DNA of 64,000 bases from Rhodobacteraceae bacterium (ex Bugula neritina AB1) (GTDB taxonomy: Bacteria; Pseudomonadota; Alphaproteobacteria; Rhodobacterales; Rhodobacteraceae): the NCBI GenBank assembly GCA_001730095.1, contig MDLF01000044.1, positions 52,809 to 116,808 on the forward strand, read 5' to 3'. Each line of letters begins with the position of its first letter. The first letter of the stretch is position 1. Below the pieces are notes generated by a model. The model was given only the letters and a program-made list of their open reading frames with translations. It searched no databases and was not told the DNA's origin. Positions 53,349 through 63,800 of the stretch are shown here, piece by piece. Position numbers and translations under genes: made by a program.

Positions 53349-55225
53349 TGGATACACGGCTGCTGACCCATTATGAAAATGAACTGAATTATCTGCGCGA
53401 CATGGGCGGGGAGTTTGCTGCCGCCTATCCCAAGATTGCCGCACGGCTGGGGATGGAGGGGGTCGAGGTGCTCGACCCTTATGTGGAGCGGCTGCTGGAA
53501 GGCGTGGCCTTTCTGTCGGCCCGTGTCCAGCTGGAGCTGGAGCTGCAATATCCGAACTTTACCTCGAACCTGCTGGAGATCATCTATCCGCATTATCTGG
53601 CGCCGACGCCGTCGATGATGATTGCGGCGTTTGAACTGGATGTGGCGAACTCGGCCGTCAAAAGCGGCTATGTGCTGAAACGCGGCTCGACGCTGCGGTC
53701 GCGGCTGACAGAAGGCGAGCAGACGCCCTGTGAATTCCGCACCGCCGCGGATCTGACCATGTGGCCGGTCCAGATCACCGAAGCGCAGTATATCGATGGC
53801 CGTGGCGAGCTGGTGGCCGCCGGTGTGGCCACCGGGTATGACGCCCGCGCCGGTATCCGGCTGCGCATCAAGCGCATTGACGGTGATCCGATCAACAAGC
53901 TGGAGATGGACAAGCTGTCTCTGTATCTGTCCGGTGCGGCCGGCAACAGCTGGCCTTTGCTGGAATTGCTGTGCACCCAGGTTCAGGGGATTGTGGCCCG
54001 TTCCACCGACCGGCGGGCCGACTGGCAGTTGCCATTGCGTGACGCCCGGGTGGTGCAAAAAGGATTCAGCCCCGAAGAAGCGCTGCTGCCAATGCCGCGC
54101 CGGGTCTATGACGGCTACCGGTTGCTGCAGGAATATTTTGCGATGCCCGAGCGGTTCCGCTTTGTCGAGCTGCAGGGGCTGCAGGCAGGCTTGCAGAAAG
54201 CCGAGGGCAGTGAGGTCGATCTGTACATCCTTCTGCGCGAAGGACTGTCGGAAATTGCCCCGATGGTGGTGCCGGAGGTGTTTCAGCTGAATGCTGTGCC
54301 AGCGGTCAACCTGTTTGAAAAACGCTGCGACCGAGTCCGGATTGCGCCGATTGATACCGAACACCATGTGATCCCGAACCGGACCGCGGGGCTGGATTTC
54401 GAGATCTATGCGCTGCAGAGCGTGACCGGCATCAGCGGCGAGGGCGAGGACGATGTTGTGTTCCGCCCGTTCTATAGTGCCAATGACTTTACCGCAGCGG
54501 GCGAAACGCACCCGGCCTATTACACCGTAAAGCGCCGGATGCGGCAGCGGTCCGAGAAGGAGCGCCTGCGCGGGGTGCGCAGTTCCTACCTGGGATCGGA
54601 AATGTATGTGACGCTGGTCGACAGGGCGCAGGCGCCTTATTCGGCCGGGCTGGAGCAGCTGGCGGTCACTGCACTGTGCACCAACCGCGACCTGCCGATG
54701 CTGCTGGCCACCGGCAATGATGATGTGTTCCACCTGCCCGAAGGCGGCCCGGTCAAGACGGTGACGCTGCCGGTATCGCCGACCCGCCCGCACCCGACAC
54801 TGGCGCAGGGCGACACAGCCTGGCGGCTGATCTCACATCTGAGCCTGAACTATGTCTCCATTGCGGAAACCGGCAAGGGTCAGTCGGCGGAGGCGCTGCG
54901 CGAGCTGGTCGGGCTTTATGCACCGCTAGGCGACCGGGTGACGGAAAAGCAGCTGGAAGGCATCCTGTCGGTTGGCGCCCGCCCCATTGTGCGGCGGATG
55001 AGCGACGAGGTTCTGTCAACCGCAGTGCGGGGGCTGGAGATCACCCTGGGCTTTGACGAGAGCTTTTTCGAGGGCAGCAATATTTATGCGCTGGGGGCCG
55101 TTCTGGAGCGGTTCTTTCGCGGCTATGCCAGCATCAATTCGTTCACGGAGACCGTCCTGAAAACTGAAAAACGCGGGGAAATTGCCAGATGGCGACCGGA
55201 AAAGGGCCTCGGCCGGATGATCTGA
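53348..55225 (+). CDS. tssF: T6SS baseplate subunit TssF (VasA/ImpG)
   Basis: The protein has 625 residues from the ATG at 53348, one base into the tssE stop. The N-terminus LLTHYENELNYLRDMGGEFAAAYPKIAARLGMEG, then DPYVERLLEGVAFLSARVQLELE and FTSNLLEIIYPHYLAPTPSMMIAAFEL are the hallmark of TssF. Length and composition are as usual. With TssG, TssE and TssK it builds the baseplate wedge. It overlaps tssG by 37 bases. Confidence 0.95.
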   Translation: MDTRLLTHYENELNYLRDMGGEFAAAYPKIAARLGMEGVEVLDPYVERLLEGVAFLSARVQLELELQYPNFTSNLLEIIYPHYLAPTPSMMIAAFELDVANSAVKSGYVLKRGSTLRSRLTEGEQTPCEFRTAADLTMWPVQITEAQYIDGRGELVAAGVATGYDARAGIRLRIKRIDGDPINKLEMDKLSLYLSGAAGNSWPLLELLCTQVQGIVARSTDRRADWQLPLRDARVVQKGFSPEEALLPMPRRVYDGYRLLQEYFAMPERFRFVELQGLQAGLQKAEGSEVDLYILLREGLSEIAPMVVPEVFQLNAVPAVNLFEKRCDRVRIAPIDTEHHVIPNRTAGLDFEIYALQSVTGISGEGEDDVVFRPFYSANDFTAAGETHPAYYTVKRRMRQRSEKERLRGVRSSYLGSEMYVTLVDRAQAPYSAGLEQLAVTALCTNRDLPMLLATGNDDVFHLPEGGPVKTVTLPVSPTRPHPTLAQGDTAWRLISHLSLNYVSIAETGKGQSAEALRELVGLYAPLGDRVTEKQLEGILSVGARPIVRRMSDEVLSTAVRGLEITLGFDESFFEGSNIYALGAVLERFFRGYASINSFTETVLKTEKRGEIARWRPEKGLGRMI

Positions 55226-56244
55226 GTCTGTATGGCCATTTGGCCATGGAGCCTGAAAAACATCATGTTTTTCAGGCCCTCCGTGTTTTGGAGGCACATT
55301 TCGAAGAGGCTCCGCGCCTGGGTGAAAGCCGCCGCCCGCGGGAGGACAAGATCCGTCTGGGTCAGGAGGCGGAACTGGCGTTCCCGCCCTCGACCATTGC
55401 TGCGTTCAAACCGGCGGCAGGTGACAAGCCTGCGGTTCTGACCAACCGGTTCTTTGGCCTGTTCGGACCACAGGGGCCGCTGCCGCTGCATCTGACCGAA
55501 TTTGCGCGCGACCGTAAGCGCAACCACCGGGATCCGACGCTGGTGGGTTTTGCGGATATGCTGACGCACCGGATGATGAGCCTTTTGTACCGGGCGTGGA
55601 CGCAAGGCTCACCGGCTGTCAGTTTTGACCGCGCGGATGATCCGATGGCGCGCAAGGTGGCATCGCTGATCGGCTACAACGGGGTGAAATTCACCGGCCG
55701 CGACAAGATGCCGGATCTGGCCAAGCTGCATTTTGCGGGCCATCTGGCGAAGGGGGCCAAGAACGCCGAGGGTCTGGTGTCGATCCTGTCGGCGTTCTTT
55801 GAGGTGCCTGTCACCTTGGAGGAATATGTCGGCAGCTGGCTGGAGCTGGAGCCGGACGACCGTTGGCAGCTGGGCTATGGCGGGCTGGGGCAGACCACCA
55901 GCATCGGCGACAAGGTCTGGAGCCGCACCGCGAAATTCCGCATCCGCATCGGGCCGTTGAAACTGGAAGATTACGAACGGCTTTTGCCCGGTGGCGCGGC
56001 TTTGGACCGGCTGCGGGCGATTGTGCGCTCTTATGTTGGCGATGTGCTGGACTGGGATGTGAACCTGGTGCTGGCAGGTGACGAGGTGCCGCGCGCGTCT
56101 TTGGGCGGCAGCACCAGACTGGGACATACCAGCTGGGTGCGTTCGCGGCCCGATCCGGATGTGGACCAGCCGGATGTGAATGATTTGTACCTGTACCCGG
56201 GATTAGGCGCCGGGGCTGAGAAGCCTGTAGAGGGAGGGATTTGA
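55189..56244 (+). CDS. tssG: T6SS baseplate subunit TssG (VasB/ImpH)
   Basis: The protein has 351 residues. Typical parts: HHVFQALRVLEAHFEEAPRLGESRRPREDKIRLGQEAELAFPPSTI, VLTNRFFGLFGPQGPLPLHLTEFARDRKRN, FADMLTHRMMSLLYRAW and LEEYVGSWLELEPDDRWQLG. The start lies within the last 37 bases of tssF, so the two subunits, which bind each other, are made together. One base separates the stop from the clpV start. Confidence 0.94.
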   Translation: MATGKGPRPDDLSLYGHLAMEPEKHHVFQALRVLEAHFEEAPRLGESRRPREDKIRLGQEAELAFPPSTIAAFKPAAGDKPAVLTNRFFGLFGPQGPLPLHLTEFARDRKRNHRDPTLVGFADMLTHRMMSLLYRAWTQGSPAVSFDRADDPMARKVASLIGYNGVKFTGRDKMPDLAKLHFAGHLAKGAKNAEGLVSILSAFFEVPVTLEEYVGSWLELEPDDRWQLGYGGLGQTTSIGDKVWSRTAKFRIRIGPLKLEDYERLLPGGAALDRLRAIVRSYVGDVLDWDVNLVLAGDEVPRASLGGSTRLGHTSWVRSRPDPDVDQPDVNDLYLYPGLGAGAEKPVEGGI

Positions 56245-56245
56245 G

Positions 56246-58969
56246 ATGACAGAGATCAGCCGTGTGGCGCTGTTTGGCAAGTTGAACAAGCTGGGATACC
56301 AGGCCGTTGAGAGCGCAACCGTGTTCTGCAAGATGCGGGGCAACCCCTATGTGGAGCTGGTGCATTGGATGCATCAGCTGCTGGCGCAGCAGGACAGCGA
56401 CATCCACCGGATCATCCAGCATTATGACCTGGATACGGGCAAGATCGCCAGCGAGCTGACCCGCGCTTTGGACATGCTGCCGCGCGGCGCCTCGACGATT
56501 TCCGACCTGTCGGATCATCTGATGGATGCGATGGAACGCGGCTGGGTCTGGGGGTCGCTTCTGTATTCGTCCTCGCAGGTGCGCAGCGGCCATCTGCTGC
56601 TGGGGATGCTGAAGACGCCGGCACTGCGCAACATCCTGTCCAATATGTCGCCGGAGCTGGCAAAAATTGGCGCCGATGATCTGGCGGACAGTTTCAATGA
56701 TGCCACCGATGGTTCCCCCGAAGAGAGGCTGGGCGCGCAGGATGGATCGGATGTCACCGGCGGCGGCGCGGAGCCGGGCGAGGCGTCGGGTGCGATGGCA
56801 CCGGGGGCCATGGGCAAAGGCGAGGCGCTGGAGCAGTTCTGCACCGATCTGACCGCGCAGGCCAAGGCGGGCGAGATTGATCCGATCGTGGGCCGCGACG
56901 AGGAAATCCGCCAGATCGTCGATATTCTGATGCGTCGGCGGCAGAACAACCCGATCCTGACCGGCGAGGCAGGCGTGGGCAAGACCGCGGTGGTCGAGGG
57001 CTTTGCCCTGCGGATTGCGCGCGGCGACGTGCCGCCTGCGCTGGCGGATGTGCGGCTCTTGGTGCTGGATGTGGGCCTGTTGCAGGCGGGCGCCAGCATG
57101 AAGGGCGAGTTTGAAAACCGCCTGCGTCAGGTGATTGACGAGGTGCAGGCCAGCCCGGTGCCGATTGTGATGTTTGTCGATGAAACCCATACGCTGGTTG
57201 GTGCAGGCGGCGCGGCTGGCACTGGCGACGCGGCCAATCTGTTGAAACCGGCGCTGGCGCGCGGCACGCTGCGCACCATCGGGGCCACCACCTGGGCCGA
57301 ATACAAGAAATACATCGAGAAAGACCCGGCGCTGACCCGCCGTTTCCAGGTGGTCAAGATCGACGAGCCGGGCATCCAGAAGGCGATCCTGATGATGCGC
57401 GGCATTGCCTCGATGCTGGAAAACCACCACAGGGTGCAGGTGCTGGACGAGGGGATCGAGGCGGCGGTCAGCCTGTCGGCCCGCTATATCCCGGCGCGGC
57501 AGCTGCCGGATAAATCCGTCAGCCTCCTGGATACGGCCTGCGCCCGCGTCGCGGTCAGCCAGCACGCGGTGCCGGCCGAGGTCGACGACAGCCAGCGCCG
57601 CATTGAAGCGCTGACCACCGAGCTGGAGATCATCGGCCGGGATGAAACGGCGGGCTATGATGTCGATGACCGGCGCGCGGCGGCGGAGGCTGCCAAGGCA
57701 GCCGAAGAAGAACGGCTGGCAGGTCTGACCGAACGCTGGGACAAGGAAAAGGCGGTTGTGCAGGACATTCTCGACCTGCGCGCCAAGCTCCGGGAGGGGG
57801 TCGCGCCCGTGGATGCTCCGGCTGATGCCGGGGAGGACGGTGCGCAGGGCGCCGCCGAAGGCGGGCTGTCTGATGACGACCGCGCAGAGCTGATGCAGCA
57901 GCTGAAGGACAAGAACGCCGAGCTGGAAACGCTGCAGGGCGACTCGGCGCTGATCCTGCCGATCGTCGATCATCAGGCGATTGCCAGCGTGGTTGGCGAC
58001 TGGACCGGCATTCCGGTCGGCCGCATGGTCAAGGATGAAATCGACACCATTCTGAACCTGGAGGAACATCTGGCGAAACGGGTGATCGGCCAGGATCATG
58101 CGATGAAGATGATCGCCAAGCGCATCCAGACCAGCCGCGCAGGGCTGGACAATCCGAACAAGCCGATCGGGGTCTTCATGCTGGCCGGCACCTCGGGCGT
58201 CGGTAAGACCGAAACCGCGCTGGCGCTGGCAGAGGTGCTGTATGGCGGCGAACAGAATGTCATCACCATCAACATGTCGGAATATCAGGAGGCCCATACG
58301 GTCAGCAGCCTGAAAGGCGCGCCTCCGGGCTATGTCGGCTATGGCGAGGGCGGGGTGCTGACCGAGGCGGTGCGGCGCAAACCCTATTCGGTGGTGCTGC
58401 TGGACGAGGTCGAAAAGGCCCACCCGGATGTGCATGAGATCTTTTTCCAGGTCTTTGACAAAGGGGTCATGGAAGACGGCGAAGGCCGCATTATCGACTT
58501 CAAGAACACGCTGATCCTGCTGACCTCCAACGTCGGCACCGAAACGATCATGGATCTGTGCGCCGATCCTGACCTGATGCCGGACCCCGAGGGCATGGCC
58601 AAGGCAATCCGGGATCCGCTGGTAAAGGTGTTCCCGCCGGCCTTGTTGGGGCGTCTGGTGGCGATCCCCTATTATCCGCTCAGCCCGGAGATGATCGGCG
58701 AGATCACCAAGCTGCAGCTGGGCCGGATCCAGAAACGGGTGCAGGAGGCGCATGGGGTGCCGTTCGAGTATTCCGACGGCGTGGTCGAAGAGATCGTCAA
58801 CCGCTGCCAGGAGCTGGATTCAGGCGGCCGGATGATCGACGCGATTGTCACCAACACCATGCTGCCGGAGATTTCCAACGAGTTTCTGCGCCGTCTGATG
58901 GAGGGCGCTGATGTGGAAAAAGTCGCCATTGATGCCAAGGACGGAGAGTTCACCTACAGCTTTGATTGA
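56246..58969 (+). CDS. tssH: T6SS sheath-recycling AAA+ ATPase TssH (ClpV)
   Basis: The protein has 907 residues. A Clp-N type domain occupies about 1-150 ([27 protein letters not shown]). AAA+ module 1 has Walker A GEAGVGKT (240-247) and [12 protein letters not shown]; a middle helical domain at about 440-560 is shorter than in ClpB. AAA+ module 2 has Walker A GTSGVGKT (648-655), [25 protein letters not shown], and arginine finger near the end. It pulls apart contracted TssB-TssC sheath. A Gly/Ala/Pro-rich linker (about 155-192) is typical of ClpV. Confidence 0.96.
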   Translation: MTEISRVALFGKLNKLGYQAVESATVFCKMRGNPYVELVHWMHQLLAQQDSDIHRIIQHYDLDTGKIASELTRALDMLPRGASTISDLSDHLMDAMERGWVWGSLLYSSSQVRSGHLLLGMLKTPALRNILSNMSPELAKIGADDLADSFNDATDGSPEERLGAQDGSDVTGGGAEPGEASGAMAPGAMGKGEALEQFCTDLTAQAKAGEIDPIVGRDEEIRQIVDILMRRRQNNPILTGEAGVGKTAVVEGFALRIARGDVPPALADVRLLVLDVGLLQAGASMKGEFENRLRQVIDEVQASPVPIVMFVDETHTLVGAGGAAGTGDAANLLKPALARGTLRTIGATTWAEYKKYIEKDPALTRRFQVVKIDEPGIQKAILMMRGIASMLENHHRVQVLDEGIEAAVSLSARYIPARQLPDKSVSLLDTACARVAVSQHAVPAEVDDSQRRIEALTTELEIIGRDETAGYDVDDRRAAAEAAKAAEEERLAGLTERWDKEKAVVQDILDLRAKLREGVAPVDAPADAGEDGAQGAAEGGLSDDDRAELMQQLKDKNAELETLQGDSALILPIVDHQAIASVVGDWTGIPVGRMVKDEIDTILNLEEHLAKRVIGQDHAMKMIAKRIQTSRAGLDNPNKPIGVFMLAGTSGVGKTETALALAEVLYGGEQNVITINMSEYQEAHTVSSLKGAPPGYVGYGEGGVLTEAVRRKPYSVVLLDEVEKAHPDVHEIFFQVFDKGVMEDGEGRIIDFKNTLILLTSNVGTETIMDLCADPDLMPDPEGMAKAIRDPLVKVFPPALLGRLVAIPYYPLSPEMIGEITKLQLGRIQKRVQEAHGVPFEYSDGVVEEIVNRCQELDSGGRMIDAIVTNTMLPEISNEFLRRLMEGADVEKVAIDAKDGEFTYSFD

Positions 58970-59008
58970 ATTGGGGCGTTCCAGGGAACGCTCGGGGAGG
59001 AGGACGAA

Positions 59009-59962
59009 ATGGCTAAAGTAAACAAATCTTTTGATCTGATCACCGTCAAGGCAAAGAACTTTGAATTGCCTGATGGCAAGATCACTCTGGAGGTGTCAGG
59101 CAAGGAAATCGACACCTCTCTGCTGGCCCGGATTATGGAGCCGGTCTATGCGTATCTGAATGATTACCGCAAAGTGGCAATTGGTCCGGCGATCCAGAAG
59201 TACGACAAGCAGATCGAGGGGATGAGCGATAAGGCCGAGGTCGACAAGCTGATCAAGCTGGTCAATGACGAGCTGAAAAAGCTGGTCAAAAACTTGGAGA
59301 AAGAAGCACAGAACCGGATTGCGGCCTCCTGGAAGAAAATCCAGAAGGAAAACAAAGAATACACCAAATGGAAGCTCAAGATTGGCGCCAAGATCACCTG
59401 GGGTGTGATCAAAATCGGCAAATCCATTGCAGCTCTGGTGGCCAGTGCAGGGGCCAAGGCGGATGAGTATTATAAAATCGCCAAGTCAGTTTACGGCATT
59501 GCCAAAGAGGTGAAGAAGGCCGTCGCCAAGGAAGCCAAACTGCGCGAAGATGTGATGAAGGCCGTTGAGAAAATGGCCAAGGCGACCAAAGACGGTAAGG
59601 TCGGCAAAAGCCACATCACCAAGGTCGAAGACACCGTCAAGGAATACAAGGTCAAGCTGACTGCAGCACGGCAAAAAGCATCGTCGATGGCCAAGCCTTT
59701 GGAACAGCTTCTGCAACTGCAGGACGACGGGGTGGCGCTGACCAAAAAGCAGGAAAAGCAGATCAACGATATGATCGTGCAGATCATTGAGTTTAACACG
59801 ACCGAGAAAAACGGTCGGGCGTTTGCGGATTTTGCGCTGAAGAAAACCAAGGAAGCCAAAGGCCAGCTGGATCTGAAAACCATCAAGGCGCATGCGGAAA
59901 AGGTCAAGAAAGCCATTGATATTGCATTGAAAGTCTTTGAAGTGGCGTCGGATATCCTGTGA
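59009..59962 (+). CDS. Lysine-rich helical protein of unknown function in the T6SS operon
   Basis: The protein has 317 residues, of which I count 60 lysines; it is strongly basic, with GC and codon choice lower than its neighbours. It has no signal peptide. The central part (about residues 112-160: WKLKIGAKITWGVIKIGKSIAALVASAGAKADEY) has a moderately hydrophobic helix, otherwise long amphipathic helices dominate, with repeats of K-A-x-x-K. A ribosome site GGAGGAGGA lies before the ATG. No family is recognised. It is the first gene after clpV and lies 42 bases before the sodium channel. It could be a membrane-active or DNA/acid-binding protein, or a partner of the acidic TssB2 tail; all of this is inference. 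Confidence 0.75.
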   Translation: MAKVNKSFDLITVKAKNFELPDGKITLEVSGKEIDTSLLARIMEPVYAYLNDYRKVAIGPAIQKYDKQIEGMSDKAEVDKLIKLVNDELKKLVKNLEKEAQNRIAASWKKIQKENKEYTKWKLKIGAKITWGVIKIGKSIAALVASAGAKADEYYKIAKSVYGIAKEVKKAVAKEAKLREDVMKAVEKMAKATKDGKVGKSHITKVEDTVKEYKVKLTAARQKASSMAKPLEQLLQLQDDGVALTKKQEKQINDMIVQIIEFNTTEKNGRAFADFALKKTKEAKGQLDLKTIKAHAEKVKKAIDIALKVFEVASDIL

Positions 59963-60004
59963 GACAGCGCTGACGGAACCGCAACCGTCGGATTGGAGAG
60001 CATA

Positions 60005-60865
60005 ATGAACGCTGAGAATGTGGCCCCCAAACCTATGGGCCTGCGCGCCAAGGCGCAGGAGTTTGTCGAGCGCAGGTCGGTGACCAATGCCATTCTGGGC
60101 ATCATCATCTTTAATGCGGTCACCCTTGGGCTTGGCACTTCGGCCGCGGTGCGGGCCCATGCGGGCGGGCTGCTGGATGTGATCGACACCATTGTGCTGG
60201 CGATCTTTGTGCTGGAACTGGCGCTGAAGCTGTTTGCCTATGGCCTGCGGTTCTTCTCCTCTGCCTGGAATATTTTTGATTTCGTGGTTGTGTCTTTTGG
60301 CCTGTTCCCGGCCAATGACAGCCTGTCGGCCCTGCGCGGATTGCGGGTGGTGCGGGCGCTGCGGCTGCTGTCGGTCATTCCGCAGATGCGGGCGGTTGTG
60401 CAGGCGCTACTGGACGCGCTGCCGGGGATGGGCGCGGTGATCGTGATGATCTCTATCGTGTTCTATGTTTTCGGCGTGATGGCGACGATGATGTACGGGC
60501 AGGCGTTTGACGAATGGTTCGGCACTTTGGGGCGGTCGCTTTATTCGCTGTTCCAGATCATGACATTGGAAAGCTGGTCGATGGGGATCGTGCGGCCGGT
60601 GATGGAGCAATTCCCGTTTGCCTGGGCGTTTTTTGTCCCCTTCATCGTGATCACTGCGTTTTCCGTGTTGAACCTGTTCATCGGTTTGCTGGTCAACACC
60701 ATGCAATCGGCGGTGGAAGCCGATGCGGAGGCGGAATTCGAAAAGCTGCGCAATCTGGTGAAGTCGGAAACAGATGTGGTTGATGCGCATGTGATGGAGC
60801 TGCATGGGGAAATCAAAAGCTTGCGTGCGGAGATTGCGGCGCTGAGAGGGCAGGGCAATGGCTGA
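60005..60865 (+). CDS. Bacterial voltage-gated sodium channel (NavBac/NaChBac type)
   Basis: The protein has 286 residues from the ATG at 60005, after GGAGAG; the TTG at 59993 is in frame but poor. Six membrane helices: S1 about 27-46, S2 about 60-80, S3 about 87-103, S4 with SALRGLRVVRALRLLSV (Arg 111, 114, 117 and 120, every third residue), S5 about 140-162, S6 about 205-232. Between S5 and S6 lies the filter TLESWSMG (187-194) with Glu 189, the exact type of NavAb/NavMs. A C-terminal coiled coil (about 255-281) would hold the tetramer. It should form a sodium-selective, depolarisation-gated channel in the inner membrane. It overlaps tssB2 by nine bases. Confidence 0.93.
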   Translation: MNAENVAPKPMGLRAKAQEFVERRSVTNAILGIIIFNAVTLGLGTSAAVRAHAGGLLDVIDTIVLAIFVLELALKLFAYGLRFFSSAWNIFDFVVVSFGLFPANDSLSALRGLRVVRALRLLSVIPQMRAVVQALLDALPGMGAVIVMISIVFYVFGVMATMMYGQAFDEWFGTLGRSLYSLFQIMTLESWSMGIVRPVMEQFPFAWAFFVPFIVITAFSVLNLFIGLLVNTMQSAVEADAEAEFEKLRNLVKSETDVVDAHVMELHGEIKSLRAEIAALRGQGNG

Positions 60866-63800
60866 CAGCTCGCAAAAATTCATTGCCCGCAACCGGGCGC
60901 CGCGGGTCCAGATCGAATATGATGTGGAACTGTACGGCGCCGAGAAAAAGGTGCAGCTGCCCTTTGTCATGGGGGTGATGAGCGATCTGGCGGGTAAGTC
61001 CAGGGTTGCGCAGCCGGCCGTGGCGGACCGTAAATTTCTGGAAATCGATGTCGATAATTTCGACGAGCGGATGAAGGGGCTGGCGCCGCGTGCGGCCTTT
61101 ACGGTGCCAAACACGCTGACCGGCGAAGGCAACTTGTCGGTGGATCTGACGTTTGAGAGCATGGCGGACTTCTCTCCTGGTGCGATTGCCGCCAAGGTGG
61201 ATGCGTTGCGCCCCTTGTTGGAGGCGCGCACCCAGCTGCAGAACCTGATGGCCTATATGGACGGCAAGACCGGTGCCGAGACGCTGATCGAGACGATCCT
61301 GAACGATCCGTCACTGCTGGCAGCGGTGTCGGCACCGGCGGCAGATGCGGATAGTGCGGCGGCACTGGACAGTCTGCGCTCTCTGGAGCTGCCGGAAGAA
61401 GAGGCGGACACCGCGGGTGATGTCCTGGCAGGCCTTGCGGCGCAGGCACCGGAAGAAGCCGCGCCAGAAGACAGTTCGGGCGGGGTTCTGGATGCTCTGC
61501 GCGCAGTGGCGCCCAAGGACGCGGATGCAGAAGATGCATCGGCGGATGTGCTGGCAGGGCTGAGCGCGGCGGCCCCGGTAGACACAGGCCAGTCGGATGA
61601 GGCCGCGGATGCGTTGGCGTCGCTGGCGGCATCTGAAGTCCCAGAGGCTGTTGCGGAAGACAGTTCCGCAGCGGTGCTGGAAGGGCTGGCGCAGGCCGAA
61701 CGTCCTGAAGATGAAGAAGATACATCCGGGGATGTGCTGGCGGGGCTGTCCGCACAGGCGCCGGAGGAGCGCGAGCCCGATGAAGCCGCAGGCAGCGTTC
61801 TGGACGATCTGCGTGCGACGGCGCCCAAGCACGCGGATGCGGAGGATGCATATGCGGATGTGCTGGCGGGGCTGAGCGCTGCTGTTCCCGAAGAGACAGC
61901 GCAGGATGATGCCGCCGGAGAGGCGCTGGCCTCGCTGGCGGCGGCGGCGCTTCCGGAAACCGAAGAGGATGACCAGAGAGGGTCTGTTCTGGAAGGGCTG
62001 GCGCAGGCTGAAGTCCCTGATCAGGAAGAGGATACTTCGGGTGATGTCCTCGCCGGGCTGGCAGAGCTGGAACTGGAAGAGGCTGTCGGCGAAGATACCG
62101 TAGGCGCGGCGCTGGAGAGCCTTGCGGCGGTGGAGCCGGACGCGCCGGAAGGCGAGGATCACAGCGGGGTGCTGGATGCGCTCGCGGATCTGGACGTGCC
62201 GGAGGACGTGGACACGGCGTCTGATGATGCGCTGGAAAGTCTGGCTTCTGTCGAGATTGAAGAGGCCGGGGAGGAAGACCATTCCGGCGTTCTGGATGCC
62301 TTGGCAGATGCAGATGTAGAAGAGGTGGCGGATACCGCTGCGGAGGATGCGCTGGAAAGCCTGGTTGCCTTGGACGTTGAAGACGCTGCGGCTGAGGATG
62401 CAGCTGGCGCCGCTTTGGACAGTCTGGCCGCTGCGGATGTGCCGGAGGCGATTGCGGAAGAAGATCCTTCTTCGGTGCTGGATGAACTGGCTGCGATAGA
62501 CCTGGAAGAGGCACCGGAGGACGGCGCAGGCGCCGCGCTGGAAAGCCTTGCCGCCGCGGAAGTCGACGAACAGGAGACAGAAGACCACTCGGATATTCTG
62601 GATGGTCTGGCTGCGCTGGAAGTTTCCGAAGGCGAAGAAGGTGATGAAGAGGCTGCTGCTGCCCTGGACAGTCTGGCCGATGCCGGGGTTGCAGACGCTG
62701 AGGACGACGACAGCCTGGATGACGTGCTGGGCGATCTGCTGGCGGACGTGGCTGAAGAGTCTGAACCAGACCAGGAGGCCGAGGATGCGCTGGAGTCTCT
62801 GGCTGCCGTAGACATTGAAGAGATGGAAGACAGCGGCGCCGAGGACATTCTGGAAGGCTTGCTGGAGGCTGCGCCTGACGACGCGCCTGAAGAGGAGGAT
62901 CTGAGCGCGGCTCTGGACAGTCTGGATGCACCGGAAGAGACCGAAGAGGCGGATACCGCCGGTGACGTTCTGGCCGGATTGGCGGATGGCCTGCTGCAAG
63001 ACGATGCGGAAGATGACACGGATCTGGACGATATCCTCGGCGGGCTTGACGCGCCGGAAGAGGAGACCGGCGCCGATGACCTGAGTGCCACGCTGGATAC
63101 GCTGGACGCACCAGACGACGCGGACGCCGAAGACAGCGGGCTGGATGATCTGCTTGCGGATCTTGGCAGCGATGACCCGGAGGACGAGGCCGCAGACGAG
63201 ACCGCTGATGTGCTGGCTGACCTCGCAGATGCTGCCGACACCGAAGAACCCACCGACGAAGAAGACGATCTGGACGTGCTGCTGGGTGGCGGAGCGGACG
63301 CGGAGGATGATCTGGACAGCCTGCTGGGCGGTCTGGATGCAGAGGGTGACACCGAGGACGGTTCCGATGCGCTGTTGACGGCGGCGGAAGATGACGCCGC
63401 TGCCGAGGATGCCGCAGGTGATAGCAGTTTGGATGACCTGCTGGGCGGATTGGACGCCGGGGACGAGGGCGAAACCTCTGATCTGGACGCGCTGCTGGCG
63501 GATGAGCCAGCCGCTGAGGAAGACGGTAGCGACAATCTGGACGCCTTGCTGGGCGGTCTGGATGAGGCGGAAGAGACTGCTGGCGCGGATGCCGACAGCA
63601 GCGATCTGGATGACCTGCTGGGCGATCTGGACGACGAAGGCAGCGATGCGCCGGGGGATGACCTGGACGCCCTTTTGGGCGGTCTGAACGAAGATGAGAC
63701 CGACGCGGATGCCAGCCTGGATGACCTGCTGGGTGATCTTGGCAGCGAAGAGGAAGAGGGCGGCGATCTGGACGGTCTGCTGGCCGGGCTTGGCGAGGAA

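Noticed and set aside
55811..58753. A 980-residue open frame on the minus strand
   Set aside because: It is antisense to tssG and clpV, which have complete, motif-rich frames on the plus strand. The translation is His/Arg/Gln-rich without family resemblance, as expected for a high-GC shadow frame.
60005..60865. The sodium channel as a T6SS pore-forming effector
   Set aside because: It has an intact voltage sensor, selectivity filter and tetramerisation coil, and no VgrG, PAAR or Eag-type partner lies in the window. A resident channel is the simpler reading, although secretion was not excluded.
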